A stretch of DNA of 64,000 nt. Origin: Parabacteroides gordonii MS-1 = DSM 23371. Its GTDB lineage: Bacteria > Bacteroidota > Bacteroidia > Bacteroidales > Tannerellaceae. The translations under genes and the position numbers were made by a program. A model generated the notes under the pieces. The model was not told the DNA's origin and ran no database searches. It saw nothing but the letters and a program-made list of their open reading frames with translations. Where the stretch lies: NCBI RefSeq assembly GCF_000969825.1, contig NZ_KQ033920.1, positions 499,114 to 563,113 of the forward strand, in the 5' to 3' direction. Position 1 is the stretch's first letter. Each line of letters begins with the position of its first letter. Below, piece by piece: positions 30,167-40,216 of this stretch.

Positions 30167-31327
30167 ATGAAACATATCCTACATTATATATATGTATTAC
30201 TTGCCGGACTTGCCCTTCTTCCGGCAACGGCACAGGGCATCCGCATTTCTTCGCAGGAATTCTCCATTCGGAACGACAGCCTGCAGATCGTTCTTGAAAT
30301 GGATCTGAACGATGTGCATGTCAATAGCCTGACTGCCGTATCCTTCACGCTTGTTTTGCAGGCGGTGGAACGGCAGGATGTGGCGATGGAGTTGCCGCCT
30401 GTCGTTGTCACCGGCAGCAAACGGTTTCGCTTCGAACGCCGGGAGCGGGCACTGATCTCCGGACAAGCAGCGGCAATCCCTTATCTGGTATTGATAGACA
30501 ACCGTAAGACTGTTTCCAAAAATATAAAGTACCGCCTGTCTATACCCTATGCTCCCTGGATGCAAAAGGCAAGGCTGCTGCTTCGTCAAGAGCTGAAAGA
30601 TTGTTGCGACCTGCAACTACTGGGGGTCGATACGCTGGCGCGTGTTCCCGTGCTTGACACAGGATCGCAAGAGAACAAGCCTCTTCCCGCCGGTAAAAGG
30701 ATGGCCACAGTTGATAGAGGGGATAGTGCCCATGCGGTCCCGTGTCAAGCACGGGAACAGGGCTGTGCTCCAGTTAGTGCTCCGGTAAAGCCCGTTCGGA
30801 AACCACGCGACACCGAGAGCCTGGTGCTCTATTTCGATTATCCGATCGGTAAAGACGATATCCATCCTGATTTAAAGAATAACCGGTATGAGATCGATAA
30901 GATCGACCGGCTGTTTGCCCCGCTCAGGCGGGAGCACTTTGTGTCTGTTCGGAGCATCCGCATCTGCGGGTATAGCTCACCCGATGGCAATTATGGCAAT
31001 AATGAGCGGCTGGCGGGAGCCCGGTCGCGTTTCTTCTCGATCTATCTGCGCAGTGTGTACGGCATTCCCCGCGGGCTGGTGGAGGTATCGTCGGTGGCGG
31101 AAGACTGGGAAGGTCTGGTCGATTTGCTGGATCGCGATCAGCCCCCTTACCGTGAGGCAGCCTTGCGCGTAATCAGCCGTTACGGTGTTTTCAACGGGCG
31201 TGAAAAATATTTGATGGAGTTGCAGGCTGGTATTCCTTATAAAGATATGTTGAAGCATTTCTTTCCCCGGCTGCGTCGTATCGAAGTGATCGTGCGCTAC
31301 GAGGATGATAAAACGGAAGAAGAATGA
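30167..31327 (+). CDS. DUF3868 protein with OmpA-like C-terminal region
   Basis: 386 residues from ATG 30,167, with a signal peptide (MKHILHYIYVLLAGLALLPATAQG). The N-terminal DUF3868 half includes EMDLNDVHVNSLTAVSFTLVL and PPVVVTGSKRFRFERRERAL. The C-terminal half (from about 240) reads VLYFDYPIGKDDIHPDLKNN and IRICGYSSPDGNYGNNERLAGAR, an OmpA-like peptidoglycan-binding layout. It likely ties the fimbrial machinery to the cell wall. The stop overlaps the next start as ATGA. Confidence 0.85.
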   Translation: MKHILHYIYVLLAGLALLPATAQGIRISSQEFSIRNDSLQIVLEMDLNDVHVNSLTAVSFTLVLQAVERQDVAMELPPVVVTGSKRFRFERRERALISGQAAAIPYLVLIDNRKTVSKNIKYRLSIPYAPWMQKARLLLRQELKDCCDLQLLGVDTLARVPVLDTGSQENKPLPAGKRMATVDRGDSAHAVPCQAREQGCAPVSAPVKPVRKPRDTESLVLYFDYPIGKDDIHPDLKNNRYEIDKIDRLFAPLRREHFVSVRSIRICGYSSPDGNYGNNERLAGARSRFFSIYLRSVYGIPRGLVEVSSVAEDWEGLVDLLDRDQPPYREAALRVISRYGVFNGREKYLMELQAGIPYKDMLKHFFPRLRRIEVIVRYEDDKTEEE

Positions 31328-32265
31328 AGAAGATACCGGAGATAGTTTACACGCTGCTGGTGGTAGTTCTGTCCGGCTGTACGTTTGGCGACGAGCCGGG
31401 CGTCTGTCCGTATACGACACGGCTCGACTACTGGTACGCGGGTAGCAGTAGCGACAACCAGTTGTCGGTCTACGTAGATAATCTCCAGCAGTATCTTTTC
31501 GACAGCGAGGGAAAGCTGCTCGGCACCGCTACGTTGCGGGGCGACAGCATCAGCAGCTGGCAAAGCAACCTGAAGGCAGGCGATTACACCGTTGTCCTCT
31601 GGGGCAACCTGGCAGAAGACGGGAGCGACCGTCTGGAGGTGCAACAGGCGGCAGACTGCCGGCTGGGTGATATGACGCTGAGTGCCGCCACCGCCGAAGC
31701 CCCGCCGGGCTATCGCGGCAATACGGGCCGGCTCTACTACGGCTACCTCTCTTTCCATGTGGACGAAGGGGAGATGTTTCGCCGGCGGGTCTATCTCTCG
31801 CACGCCCATGCTTCGCTGCATGTGACGGTGCAGTGGATGGCCGACGCCCCGGCAGAGGGAGGAACTTACCGGATGCGTATGAAAGGGCTGCCTTCGGAGT
31901 ACGGTTTTGGAAAAGGGTGGGAGAGTGAAGTGTTGACGTCGGGGGGTAACTATACGGTGCCTTATATCGGAACCTCGCAGGTCAACCACGAGACGCGTGC
32001 GGCGATGAATTACGATGGCGAAGTGACGGGCGAGTTCGTCACCTTCCGCTACACTTCCGGCACCCACCAGCTATGGAGTCTGTGGCGCAACGACGAGCGG
32101 ATCGTGGGCGACCTCGATCTCTACCGCTTCTTTTCGAAGAAGCCGATGAATATGGATCAGAACATCGAGCAGGAGTTCGAGATACTGGTCACCGTCTATG
32201 AAGACAAAGTGATCGTCTCCGAAGTCACCGGTTCCGACTGGGACGAAGGGGGAGCGATCGGATAA
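31324..32265 (+). CDS. FimB/Mfa2-family fimbrial anchor lipoprotein
   Basis: 313 residues. A lipoprotein signal (VVVLSGC) is followed by YWYAGSSSDNQLSVYVDNLQ and YTVVLWGNL, the strand pattern of the Mfa2/FimB family, whose members cap the base of the fibre and control its length in Porphyromonas. It overlaps the DUF3868 gene by 4 bp and precedes the three fimbrillins, the usual place for the anchor. Confidence 0.85.
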   Translation: MKKIPEIVYTLLVVVLSGCTFGDEPGVCPYTTRLDYWYAGSSSDNQLSVYVDNLQQYLFDSEGKLLGTATLRGDSISSWQSNLKAGDYTVVLWGNLAEDGSDRLEVQQAADCRLGDMTLSAATAEAPPGYRGNTGRLYYGYLSFHVDEGEMFRRRVYLSHAHASLHVTVQWMADAPAEGGTYRMRMKGLPSEYGFGKGWESEVLTSGGNYTVPYIGTSQVNHETRAAMNYDGEVTGEFVTFRYTSGTHQLWSLWRNDERIVGDLDLYRFFSKKPMNMDQNIEQEFEILVTVYEDKVIVSEVTGSDWDEGGAIG

Positions 32266-32314
32266 AGAAGAAACAGATTTTAAAACATATAGTATTCACT
32301 TAAAAAAAGTAGTT

Positions 32315-34789
32315 ATGAAAAAGACGTATGTAATGTTGCTTATGGCCCTGGCAGGGTTTGTAAGCAGTTGTACGAATGAAGACGGCACCGAAGGGCCGAC
32401 CCCTTCCGGCAGCGCCGGCGAGATCCAGCTCGTGTTCAGCGGAAGCGGCGAGAGCACCGAGTACACCAAAGCGATCGCTTCCGATAGCGAGAACAAGATC
32501 GCAAACCTGAAGGTCTACCTGTTTGGCGCAGCCACAGCGGATGCTACAGATGCCGATTATCATTATATGGAAACCTGGACGATGACGGAAGCTACACCGG
32601 CAGGTAACCAGTTTATCCTGCAACCTTCCGGCTCTTCCTGGGCCGCCTCTATCAAGCCGGGCGAACTGAAAGGCTTGCCATATCTGACGCTGGTTTGTGT
32701 GGCTAACCAAGATAATCTGTTCAAGACGGATGGAAGTGCTTTCGATGCTTTGGAAGCCGTTGCAACAGATGCTACTGCAGGAACAATCACGACACCCGGC
32801 ACAAAACTGGATGCTTTCAAAGCCGCCTATACAGCCAAGTTGGGAACTACTGACATCCTCAAAACCCCGCTAGCCATGACAGGCACGGGAACGACGAAGA
32901 TCAGCGGCAGCGTATCGAAAGTAGCCATTACGCTGAAACGTATCGTCGCCCGCTTCGATATCGACAACACGACAGCCACTTCCCAGCTGACCATCGAGAA
33001 TGTAGCGATGGGGCAGGGCCGTCCGAACGGTTCACTTTTCGGAGGGACGCCGACAGCCGATCCGATTACATATGCCGATGTCGCCTTTGCCGGCGAGAAC
33101 GCCAACCAGGGAACCCTTGAAAGCGCCCTCTACGTCTATCCGAATCTGGCTGCTGACGAAAGCTACCTGATCATCAAAGGTAAATATAAGAGCCCGTCCA
33201 CTGGCGAGCAGATCCCCGTTACCTACAACATCCCGGTAGTCAAGACGCCCGAAGATGCTACAGCCGATACTCCCGCCAACTATATCGCCATCAATGCGAA
33301 CAGCCGTTACAAGCTGCGCATTACCGATGTCACCGAGTCGAATATCTATTCCACATTCGAGGTGGAAGACTGGACTTCGGGTGGTGGTGTAATCATCAAA
33401 CCGGATAATGCGAAACCGGAAATGAATAAGATGGATGGCGATAATGTCCCGACTGAGGTAACAGGTATAACTTCCCTCTACCGCACAGCCGATGCCGGAT
33501 CATTCAATATCGTTATGACTTCTACCGGCCCATTGGAATACAGCCGTGGATTGGTAACGAAAACCGACGAAATAGATTGGCTGACAGTTGGCGAGATTAC
33601 TTCAGAACAAAAAGACGGCCTGACGGTAACCACTTATCCCGTAACCATCGCCGACGCTACCGGCAAACGCCCCGTATCGCTCACCTTCACCAATCAGGCG
33701 GCGTCTTACGACCCCGACCTGCAAACAACGCTCACCTTTACCGGCCCGGCTGCAGCTCCGATAGCCGGTGAAGTCGAGAAAGGTAACAGCAAAGGCAATA
33801 CGCTCGACCTGACGGCAGATCCGGCAGCTCCTAAAGCTACCATGGCCAAAGCGGTAGGCAGCTACGTCTCATTTAGTCTGTTCTGTGTAGACGGTTTGGC
33901 TGAAGTTGCTGATGTGGAAGGTTATTCCGTAAAAGCTATCTCAACCGAAGGCTTCACTACAACTTATCGGGTTACAATAACTGATGCCAGCACTGCAGCA
34001 GATAATGCAACCATCGAGTTCAAGAGCAAGGAAAGCGGCGATACTAACAAGGTCACACTAACTATCGAACATAAGAAAGCATCTAAGCCTACGATTGTAG
34101 AAAACGATAAGAAAGAAACTTATGTAGCGAGTGCCTACAACAGTGAAACATTAGGAGGGGATTCTAATGAAGCTACCGCAAATATGTTCCTGATCGATAA
34201 TAGTACTATTTATGTAAAGGCAACTTGTACGGAAAGTGCGGATGCGGGAGCGGTTATAGCAACATCATCGAGCGATAAGTTAACTGTGGTTGAAGAGTCC
34301 GGGACTCCGGGTATATTCAAGATCAACATACCGGATGCTAGCCAATTAACCGCCGGAAGTGCCGTTACCGTCACCTTCAAAAACAAGGCTGAGGAATCCG
34401 TTATCTCTACGCTGGCAATTACTCCGAAGAGTGCGGCTCCGACGGTAGTACTGGGAGATGATTATAGTGCAGTTACAGATAATGGTGACGGAAGCTATAC
34501 GATTGATCTGGCTACTCTTTCTTCGAATACATTCACATTGACTGTTACAGCTCCGACAGGAGCAAGTATTACCAGTTTGGAGACTCCGTTTATAGGTGCC
34601 GGTTGGTTAAAACTGGATGGTACAAATGCCGGTACAACAGCTATTACTGCCGGAGGAAACCAGGTATACACCTTTACTTCCGGTGATACCCCTGATGATA
34701 CAGGAAACATCACCTTAACCTTCACCAACACTGAAGCCGGTGAAGGTGACCTGACAGTAATCTTAAAGAAGAAGTCGGTTGGCCTCTAA
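32315..34789 (+). CDS. Fimbrillin-like lipoprotein 1 with tandem Ig/BACON-like modules
   Basis: 824 residues. Lipobox VSSCTN; the N-terminal 350 residues are a FimA/Mfa1-type double-sandwich with the marker strands NLKVYLFG, LKRIVARFDI, VAMGQG and the closing YKLRITDVTESNIYSTFEVEDW. After it come about five degenerate 80-90-residue modules, each around SLYRTADAGSFNIVMTSTGP or LSSNTFTLTVTAPTG, that look like BACON/Ig-like repeats. The length is double that of a plain fimbrillin, suggesting a tip or accessory subunit. In Bacteroidales fimbriae a trypsin-like protease trims the N-terminus before polymerisation. Confidence 0.8.
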   Translation: MKKTYVMLLMALAGFVSSCTNEDGTEGPTPSGSAGEIQLVFSGSGESTEYTKAIASDSENKIANLKVYLFGAATADATDADYHYMETWTMTEATPAGNQFILQPSGSSWAASIKPGELKGLPYLTLVCVANQDNLFKTDGSAFDALEAVATDATAGTITTPGTKLDAFKAAYTAKLGTTDILKTPLAMTGTGTTKISGSVSKVAITLKRIVARFDIDNTTATSQLTIENVAMGQGRPNGSLFGGTPTADPITYADVAFAGENANQGTLESALYVYPNLAADESYLIIKGKYKSPSTGEQIPVTYNIPVVKTPEDATADTPANYIAINANSRYKLRITDVTESNIYSTFEVEDWTSGGGVIIKPDNAKPEMNKMDGDNVPTEVTGITSLYRTADAGSFNIVMTSTGPLEYSRGLVTKTDEIDWLTVGEITSEQKDGLTVTTYPVTIADATGKRPVSLTFTNQAASYDPDLQTTLTFTGPAAAPIAGEVEKGNSKGNTLDLTADPAAPKATMAKAVGSYVSFSLFCVDGLAEVADVEGYSVKAISTEGFTTTYRVTITDASTAADNATIEFKSKESGDTNKVTLTIEHKKASKPTIVENDKKETYVASAYNSETLGGDSNEATANMFLIDNSTIYVKATCTESADAGAVIATSSSDKLTVVEESGTPGIFKINIPDASQLTAGSAVTVTFKNKAEESVISTLAITPKSAAPTVVLGDDYSAVTDNGDGSYTIDLATLSSNTFTLTVTAPTGASITSLETPFIGAGWLKLDGTNAGTTAITAGGNQVYTFTSGDTPDDTGNITLTFTNTEAGEGDLTVILKKKSVGL

Positions 34790-34799
34790 TAGGTGACGT

Positions 34800-35045
34800 T
34801 ATCGGCCATCTCCACAGAACGCATCGCGTTCTAAGAAAGGCCTCATCGGGTGAGCGTAAAGCGAAGGTGGAAGACGGAGCGTCCGGAGTCTGTGCTGTTT
34901 GAGCGTAGCGAGTTCACAGACGACAGCGTAGTCTTTCACCGGAGTAGCGAAGCCGGTGCAGCCTTGATCTTTTCTTTGCTTCGTTTCTTTTGGATCAAGC
35001 CAAAAGAAATGAAGGCCCGTCCGGTGGCAAACCGGAAAACAACAA
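34800..35045 (+). repeat. Intergenic Bacteroidales repeat with strong hairpin
   Basis: This stretch matches a dispersed sequence type I recognise between Bacteroidales operon genes (phrases GAGCGTAGCGAG and TTTCTTTTGGATCAAGCC). It has a dyad GTCTGTG (34,888-34,894) / CACAGAC (34,915-34,921) and a perfect 10-bp hairpin TTTCTTTTGG (34,983-34,992) / CCAAAAGAAA (34,999-35,008). It lies between two fimbrillin genes and could act as partial terminator or mRNA stabiliser. The short ORF across it is a by-product of the repeat. Confidence 0.6.
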
Positions 35046-35058
35046 ACAATAAAGAATT

Positions 35059-36942
35059 ATGAACATAAAACATAACCTCTCAACCCTCCTGTTAGGCGCC
35101 CTGCTGGTCGCCTGTACCAGCGAGACGACGTTGGAAACCCCGACCCCTCCCGACGGAGGAGCGACATCCGACAACGACAGCCGCGAAGTCCTTCTTACCC
35201 TGAAGAACAAACTGAAAGTAATCCCGGTCGAAACGAAAGCCGGTGATGAAATCGCGACCACCGAGGAGAACCGTATCTACAGTCTCGACGTCTACGTGTT
35301 CGGTTCAAAAACCGAAGAAGGCCTTTACACCTTCCAGGAACAATTCTATTACCGCGAAGATGCCCGCCAGACCCTCGAAGGCGATTACGTCACCAGCTTC
35401 ACCCTGAATACCGGTGCTGACAATTCGACCGCCCTGCTCCGCATGAAGAAAGGCCTCTTTGTTAAGATCTACTGCATTGCCAACAGCACGAAGCTGATCC
35501 AGCCCAATGGAGCTGAATTTACTGACTTCAAAGGACTGCTGCAAAGTGCCCCCGGACAAGCAGGAAATACGATCACTGACGGCGTACCGACCGAGGCTGA
35601 TTTCATCAAGTTCCATACCCCGACCCTGCAAGCCGCAGTGCCAGGAGATATCCTGCTCACCCCGCTACCTATGACCGGCGCCAATACCACGCCGCTCGAC
35701 CTGACCGACTTTTCCGTTTCGGCCCGTACGCAGCTGGGCTTCAAGCTCACCCGTATGGTAGCCCGCTTCGACGTGGTGAACGATGCAGAAAAGTCGAAGT
35801 TTACCGTTCAATCGGTCAGTATGGGTAACGGACGTACCGGAGCAAGCTATTTCCCGGTGAAGGTATTGGGTAACACACCGGCTGATCCTACCGACCTGAT
35901 TACCTATCCGGCCCGCGACTACACAGCTGATCAGACTACGGGCAGCCCTACCGGTAAAGGTATCTTCTACAGCTACCCCAGCCCGGTAGACGATGGCGGC
36001 TACCTGATCCTGAGCGGCAGCTATGCCGTCAACAAGACCCAGAGTATCCCCGTCACCTACAAAGTACCTTTCAAACCGGCAGGCGATGAAACGGGTAACT
36101 ATATCGAAGTGGCCTACAACCACCGCTATACCGTCTCTATCACCAGTGCCGACGAATACCATCTCGACTTCACCCTCAACGTAGCCGACTGGGCCGACGA
36201 GGACAAAGTAGACGACTACAAGCCGGAGAACGACTTCACAAAAGATGCCGTGGCTCTGGCCGCAGCCGGTAGCTCTGCTGATGTCAAACTCCTGTCCGAC
36301 GGTAATATCGTGATGGATGCTGGTGTAGGGAAAACGCTTGCCTTTACCATCGCCGCCAACAACACAGATCCTACGGCATTCACCGAAAAACTCGATTATG
36401 CCGGTGGTGATGAATGGCTGGAGATTGATGGCGAAAGGAAAACGGAAGCCCCAACAAAAGCCTCTATGCTTACCACGTTCAAGTATAAAATGGCTGAAAG
36501 TATCGGTGATATGCACAATTGCCGTCCCGTTACCATCCGTATCACCAACAAGGTAAGCGGCAAGAATCTGGACATCAAAGTAACTCCGACCACCTTGTCA
36601 GGCCCGGAAATCAGCTTGGTGGCAGAGGGAAGCGAGGGATGCACCTACGATGCAGCAACTAAAACGGTCACTATCCCGAATACGGATAGTCGGGCATTCA
36701 AGCTGAAAGCGGTAGCCCCGACTCTGTCCGGCGAAGATGGAACTACGGGAAGCGGCGCAGCAGTAGCTAATGATTGGATAAAAGTTGATCCGGAAAGTGC
36801 AGCAACCGCCGAAGGTACATACACCTTTACGATGGAGACTGCTCAAGGTGATGTGAATTCAACCAACACGCTGACCTTCACCTCTGCGGCAACCACTGGG
36901 ACAACCGTCATAACTGTCAAACTTGAAGCCGCAGACATATAA
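35059..36942 (+). CDS. Fimbrillin-like lipoprotein 2
   Basis: 627 residues. Lipobox LLVACTS, then the same fimbrillin double domain as its neighbour downstream: YSLDVYVFGS, LLRMKKGLFVKIYCIAN, LTPLPMTGANTTPLDLTDFSVSA, LTRMVARFDVVNDAEKS, and YTVSITSADEYHLDF. About 230 residues of Ig/BACON-like modules follow. It and the frameshifted third fimbrillin are close paralogues over the first 400 residues. Its TAA overlaps the HU gene's ATG by one base. Confidence 0.85.
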   Translation: MNIKHNLSTLLLGALLVACTSETTLETPTPPDGGATSDNDSREVLLTLKNKLKVIPVETKAGDEIATTEENRIYSLDVYVFGSKTEEGLYTFQEQFYYREDARQTLEGDYVTSFTLNTGADNSTALLRMKKGLFVKIYCIANSTKLIQPNGAEFTDFKGLLQSAPGQAGNTITDGVPTEADFIKFHTPTLQAAVPGDILLTPLPMTGANTTPLDLTDFSVSARTQLGFKLTRMVARFDVVNDAEKSKFTVQSVSMGNGRTGASYFPVKVLGNTPADPTDLITYPARDYTADQTTGSPTGKGIFYSYPSPVDDGGYLILSGSYAVNKTQSIPVTYKVPFKPAGDETGNYIEVAYNHRYTVSITSADEYHLDFTLNVADWADEDKVDDYKPENDFTKDAVALAAAGSSADVKLLSDGNIVMDAGVGKTLAFTIAANNTDPTAFTEKLDYAGGDEWLEIDGERKTEAPTKASMLTTFKYKMAESIGDMHNCRPVTIRITNKVSGKNLDIKVTPTTLSGPEISLVAEGSEGCTYDAATKTVTIPNTDSRAFKLKAVAPTLSGEDGTTGSGAAVANDWIKVDPESAATAEGTYTFTMETAQGDVNSTNTLTFTSAATTGTTVITVKLEAADI

Positions 36943-37265
36943 TGAACAAACACGATTTAGTAATCGCCCTGTCCGAACGTCTCTCCCTGACTCAGTTACA
37001 GTCTCTCGAGATTGTGAACGCCTGGGAGGGCGTTCTTTTGGATGCTTTGCTGGCCGATCAGAGGCTTATGTTGCAAGGTTTCGGCACTTTTCATGCCTGG
37101 AGTCAGACCGAGCGTATGGGACGTAACCCCCGAACGGGTGAGTCTTGCCGTATCGCGCCGCGTGTCAGTGTGAAGTTCAAACCCGGCAAATTTCTGCTGG
37201 GTGCGTTGAACGAAAAAGAGAATGATTGTCAATCAACAAAAGAAAACAATGATGAAACTATTTAA
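36942..37265 (+). CDS. HU/IHF-like DNA-binding protein within the fimbrial operon
   Basis: 107 residues. NKHDLVIALSERLSLTQLQSLEIV is the HU dimerisation helix pair. LMLQGFGTFHAWSQTERMGRNPRTGE carries the GFGxF and R-NP-TG DNA-bending arm, and VSVKFKPGKFL closes the fold. Both neighbours overlap it (1 bp upstream; the next start lies inside its end). An HU-like protein inside a phase-variable operon could assist inversion or tune operon expression (inference). Confidence 0.88.
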   Translation: MNKHDLVIALSERLSLTQLQSLEIVNAWEGVLLDALLADQRLMLQGFGTFHAWSQTERMGRNPRTGESCRIAPRVSVKFKPGKFLLGALNEKENDCQSTKENNDETI

Positions 37266-40156
37266 TAAGTTATATGGAATTAGCCTGTTTACCCTGCTTC
37301 TCACTGTGGCATCCTGCACCAGTGAGACAGAAGAACAGCTCCAAAAGCCCGCCCCGGAACCATCCGGAGGCGAGACTCGCCGCGAAGTAATGCTAACGCT
37401 GAAAAACAAATTGTCGGTCGCACAGACTAAGGCAGGCGATGAGATTGCCACAGCCGCAGAGAATAAAATCTCGGCACTCGACATATACGTTTTCGGATGC
37501 ACGACCGAGAACGGAACCTACACCTATCAGGAACGTTTTTGCTATCGGGAGAATAGTGCCGATCTTCCAATGGGAGAAACGTCTCTCGACTTGACGGTTG
37601 TCGGTAGCGACGGTAAGCAGACGACGGCTCTTTTATCACTAAAGAAAGGATTGTTTGTCAAACTTTACTGTATAGCCAACCATAGCGAACTGATCGATCC
37701 GGGAACGGGTGCAGCGTTCAATAACTTTTTGCCTTTGCAGCAATCAGCCCCGGGGCAACCCGGAAATACCGTGATAGAAGGTACACCGACAGAGGATAAT
37801 TTCAAACTTCTTCAAAGCACCCGACTCGATCCAGCTTCGGCTACTGACATACTGAAAAACTCCGTTACCCATGACAGGTGCTTATGACACACCTCTCGAC
37901 CTGACTGATTTTTCAGTGTCAGCCCGTTTGCAGTTAGGTTTCCGCCTGACACGTTCGGTGGCACGTTTCGATATCGTGAACGATGCGAAAACCTCTAAAT
38001 TCACCATCCAATCGGTTAGCATGGCGAAGGGACGTAAAGGGGTAAGTTTCTTCCCATTAAAGGTAATAGGCACAACTCCTAACGATCTGATCACTTATCC
38101 GGCCCGTCCGTTTGATGGAGAGAAAGCAAACGAGGGCAATTGTGTCGGAGCTTTCTACACGTGGCCCAGCCCAATGGAAGATGGTGGCTACCTGATCTTA
38201 TCGGGTACCTATGTCGCCAATCTGACTGACAATATCCCGGTCACCTATAAAGTCCCATTCAAACCTGAGGGGGATGGAAATTATATCGAAGTTTCCCGAA
38301 ACCACCGGTATACGGTCAATATCACAAAGGCAGACGAATATCATCTGGATTTCACGCTGGATGTGGCCGATTGGACGGACGAAGGCACAATCGATGAGTA
38401 CGAGCCGGGAGGAGAAACGGATAAGGATGGTATGAAGATAACTATCGATCTTGACAACGGAACGTATGATCCTGTTACCCGTATGGTAACAATGGCAATC
38501 ACGGATGATGCCCAGTTTACGATAGAAGGCAATTCAACATCCGGCTATTATACCAGAATGTATTATGAGAATGAAGATACGGAGCATCAATGGCTAACGA
38601 TAGATCCGGCAGCTGATTATATGCCGTCAACGAAAACAGATGCTATACAAAAAACATATACAATAAAGAAGAATAGTGAGTATAAAGAGGCAAAGTTTCC
38701 TATCGCATTTATACGTTTCACTGATAAGATTTCAGCTAAAGAAACGGTAGTGATTGTTCAGCCGATAGCAGATCCGGTAGTCAAGGAAAAGACTATATCC
38801 AATGGTAGTACAATAGATGTAGATAAAGGAGAAATTATGCTTTATCAATCAGCATCAGTGGCTTCTCCTGCTGTTACATTTAGTGTCTTTGCTTCCGGTG
38901 GAAGTAAACTGGAGTTTCCGGACGATGATACTCCCGGTAATTGGCTGAAAATAACCCCGGCTGCAGAACAGGATTTGTCGCAAAGTGATTATACTTTAGC
39001 TTTTAATACTGATGCAGCTGATTTTCCTAATCCATTCCCGCTTGAAGGGAAAACAGTGAATGTTGTAAATAGAGGGGATGATACGAAAAAGACAATTTTG
39101 ACATTGAAATTGAAATCGGATATAACGGTAACTTCAACAACAGAAGGAAAAGCAGAGTTTGATAATTCCAGCAGTACTTTACGTTTGTATAATAATGGTT
39201 CTGACAGGATTAAACTGACTGCAAATACGATTGGTGGCTCTGAACTAGTGGGTGTTCCCGGTTGGCTAACTGTTACAAAAGAAAATGATAATACAAATCA
39301 AACAACATATACCTTTGCTCCAAATGGTGTAGGAGGGAATGCTAAATTTTCAATTCGTAGTAAAGCTGATAATACAATATTGAAAACGTATACGGTTTAT
39401 TCTATCAGTCCGGATATAACGTATTCTTCGCTTACAACTCCTTCCAGTTATACTACTAGTTCAAATTTGACAGTGCCTACAAACACAAGTCCGGTCATAA
39501 CCTTTTTCCCTTGTTCTAATTCCACAGCAACATTTACCATTACTTCGCCACAAGGGGTAATAGTTAGTAATCCAGATTCATGGGCTGGAACTTCTTCGTC
39601 AGAAACAACGCTTAGTACAACCGGTCAGAAAAAGACTACTGTAACATTATATCGGAATTATTCTGATGCATCTTATAATGGCTTTTATGGTAATATATCT
39701 TTTACTATGAAGGAAAAATATAGTGGCAACACGAGGACGGTCACTATAAAGCAATATCCTGATGGTATAGTGTATCCGGGAAGTAATGTGCCTGCTAATC
39801 AGGTAAATGGTTATAATGTTGCCGGAGAAAATGGATATCAAAATGGAAGGGGTAATGTCTCTTATAGCAATCTGTTGACAATGATAAGTAATAGTACTGC
39901 TTGTCCTCCAGGTTGGAGAATCCCTGTCTTATCAGACTTTATTCTTATGACAAAAATAGACGCTCTTAATACTAATGGTCATATTAATGTACTCCATTCT
40001 TGGAATGGTTATGATCAATTAAGAAAGGCCTTTAATGGTAATTTATATTGGACAAGGGATGGGAATGGACGAGGTTTTCTTGCAACTGACGAAGGCTTTG
40101 GATTGTGGGATTTTGGAACAAGTAATGGAGGTGTCACCTATCGTTGCATAAAATAA
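37249..40156 (+). pseudogene. Fimbrillin-like lipoprotein 3, frameshifted by one extra A
   Basis: Two ORFs (37,249-37,887 and 37,871-40,156) make one protein of about 967 residues. Lipobox TVASCTS; then KISALDIYVFGC, LLSLKKGLFVKLYCIAN, as in fimbrillin 2. The frame breaks at A5 (37,855-37,859): dropping one A gives DILKTPLPMTGAYDTPLDL, matching the paralogue. After the fimbrillin core come Ig-like modules and a C-terminal domain with ACPPGWRIPVLSDF and GGVTYRCIK, as in FISUMP/fibrobacter-type terminal domains. The 3' half is AT-richer than the first part. Break may be a real mutation, slippage variant or sequencing error. ATG 37,252 is an alternative start. Confidence 0.8.
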
Positions 40157-40216
40157 CTAGAAATCAGTTAGCCATTGTAAATGGCTGATAATTTATTCAT
40201 ATAAACAATTAAAATC

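Noticed and set aside
34850-35062. 70-codon ORF between fimbrillin genes
   Set aside because: It is the translation of a dispersed Bacteroidales intergenic repeat (ERSEF...FFWIKPKEMK type), not a gene.
37855-37887. Programmed frameshift in the third fimbrillin
   Set aside because: Restoring the frame needs a +1 shift; the A run does not give the usual -1 heptamer outcome, since a -1 shift meets a stop within five codons.
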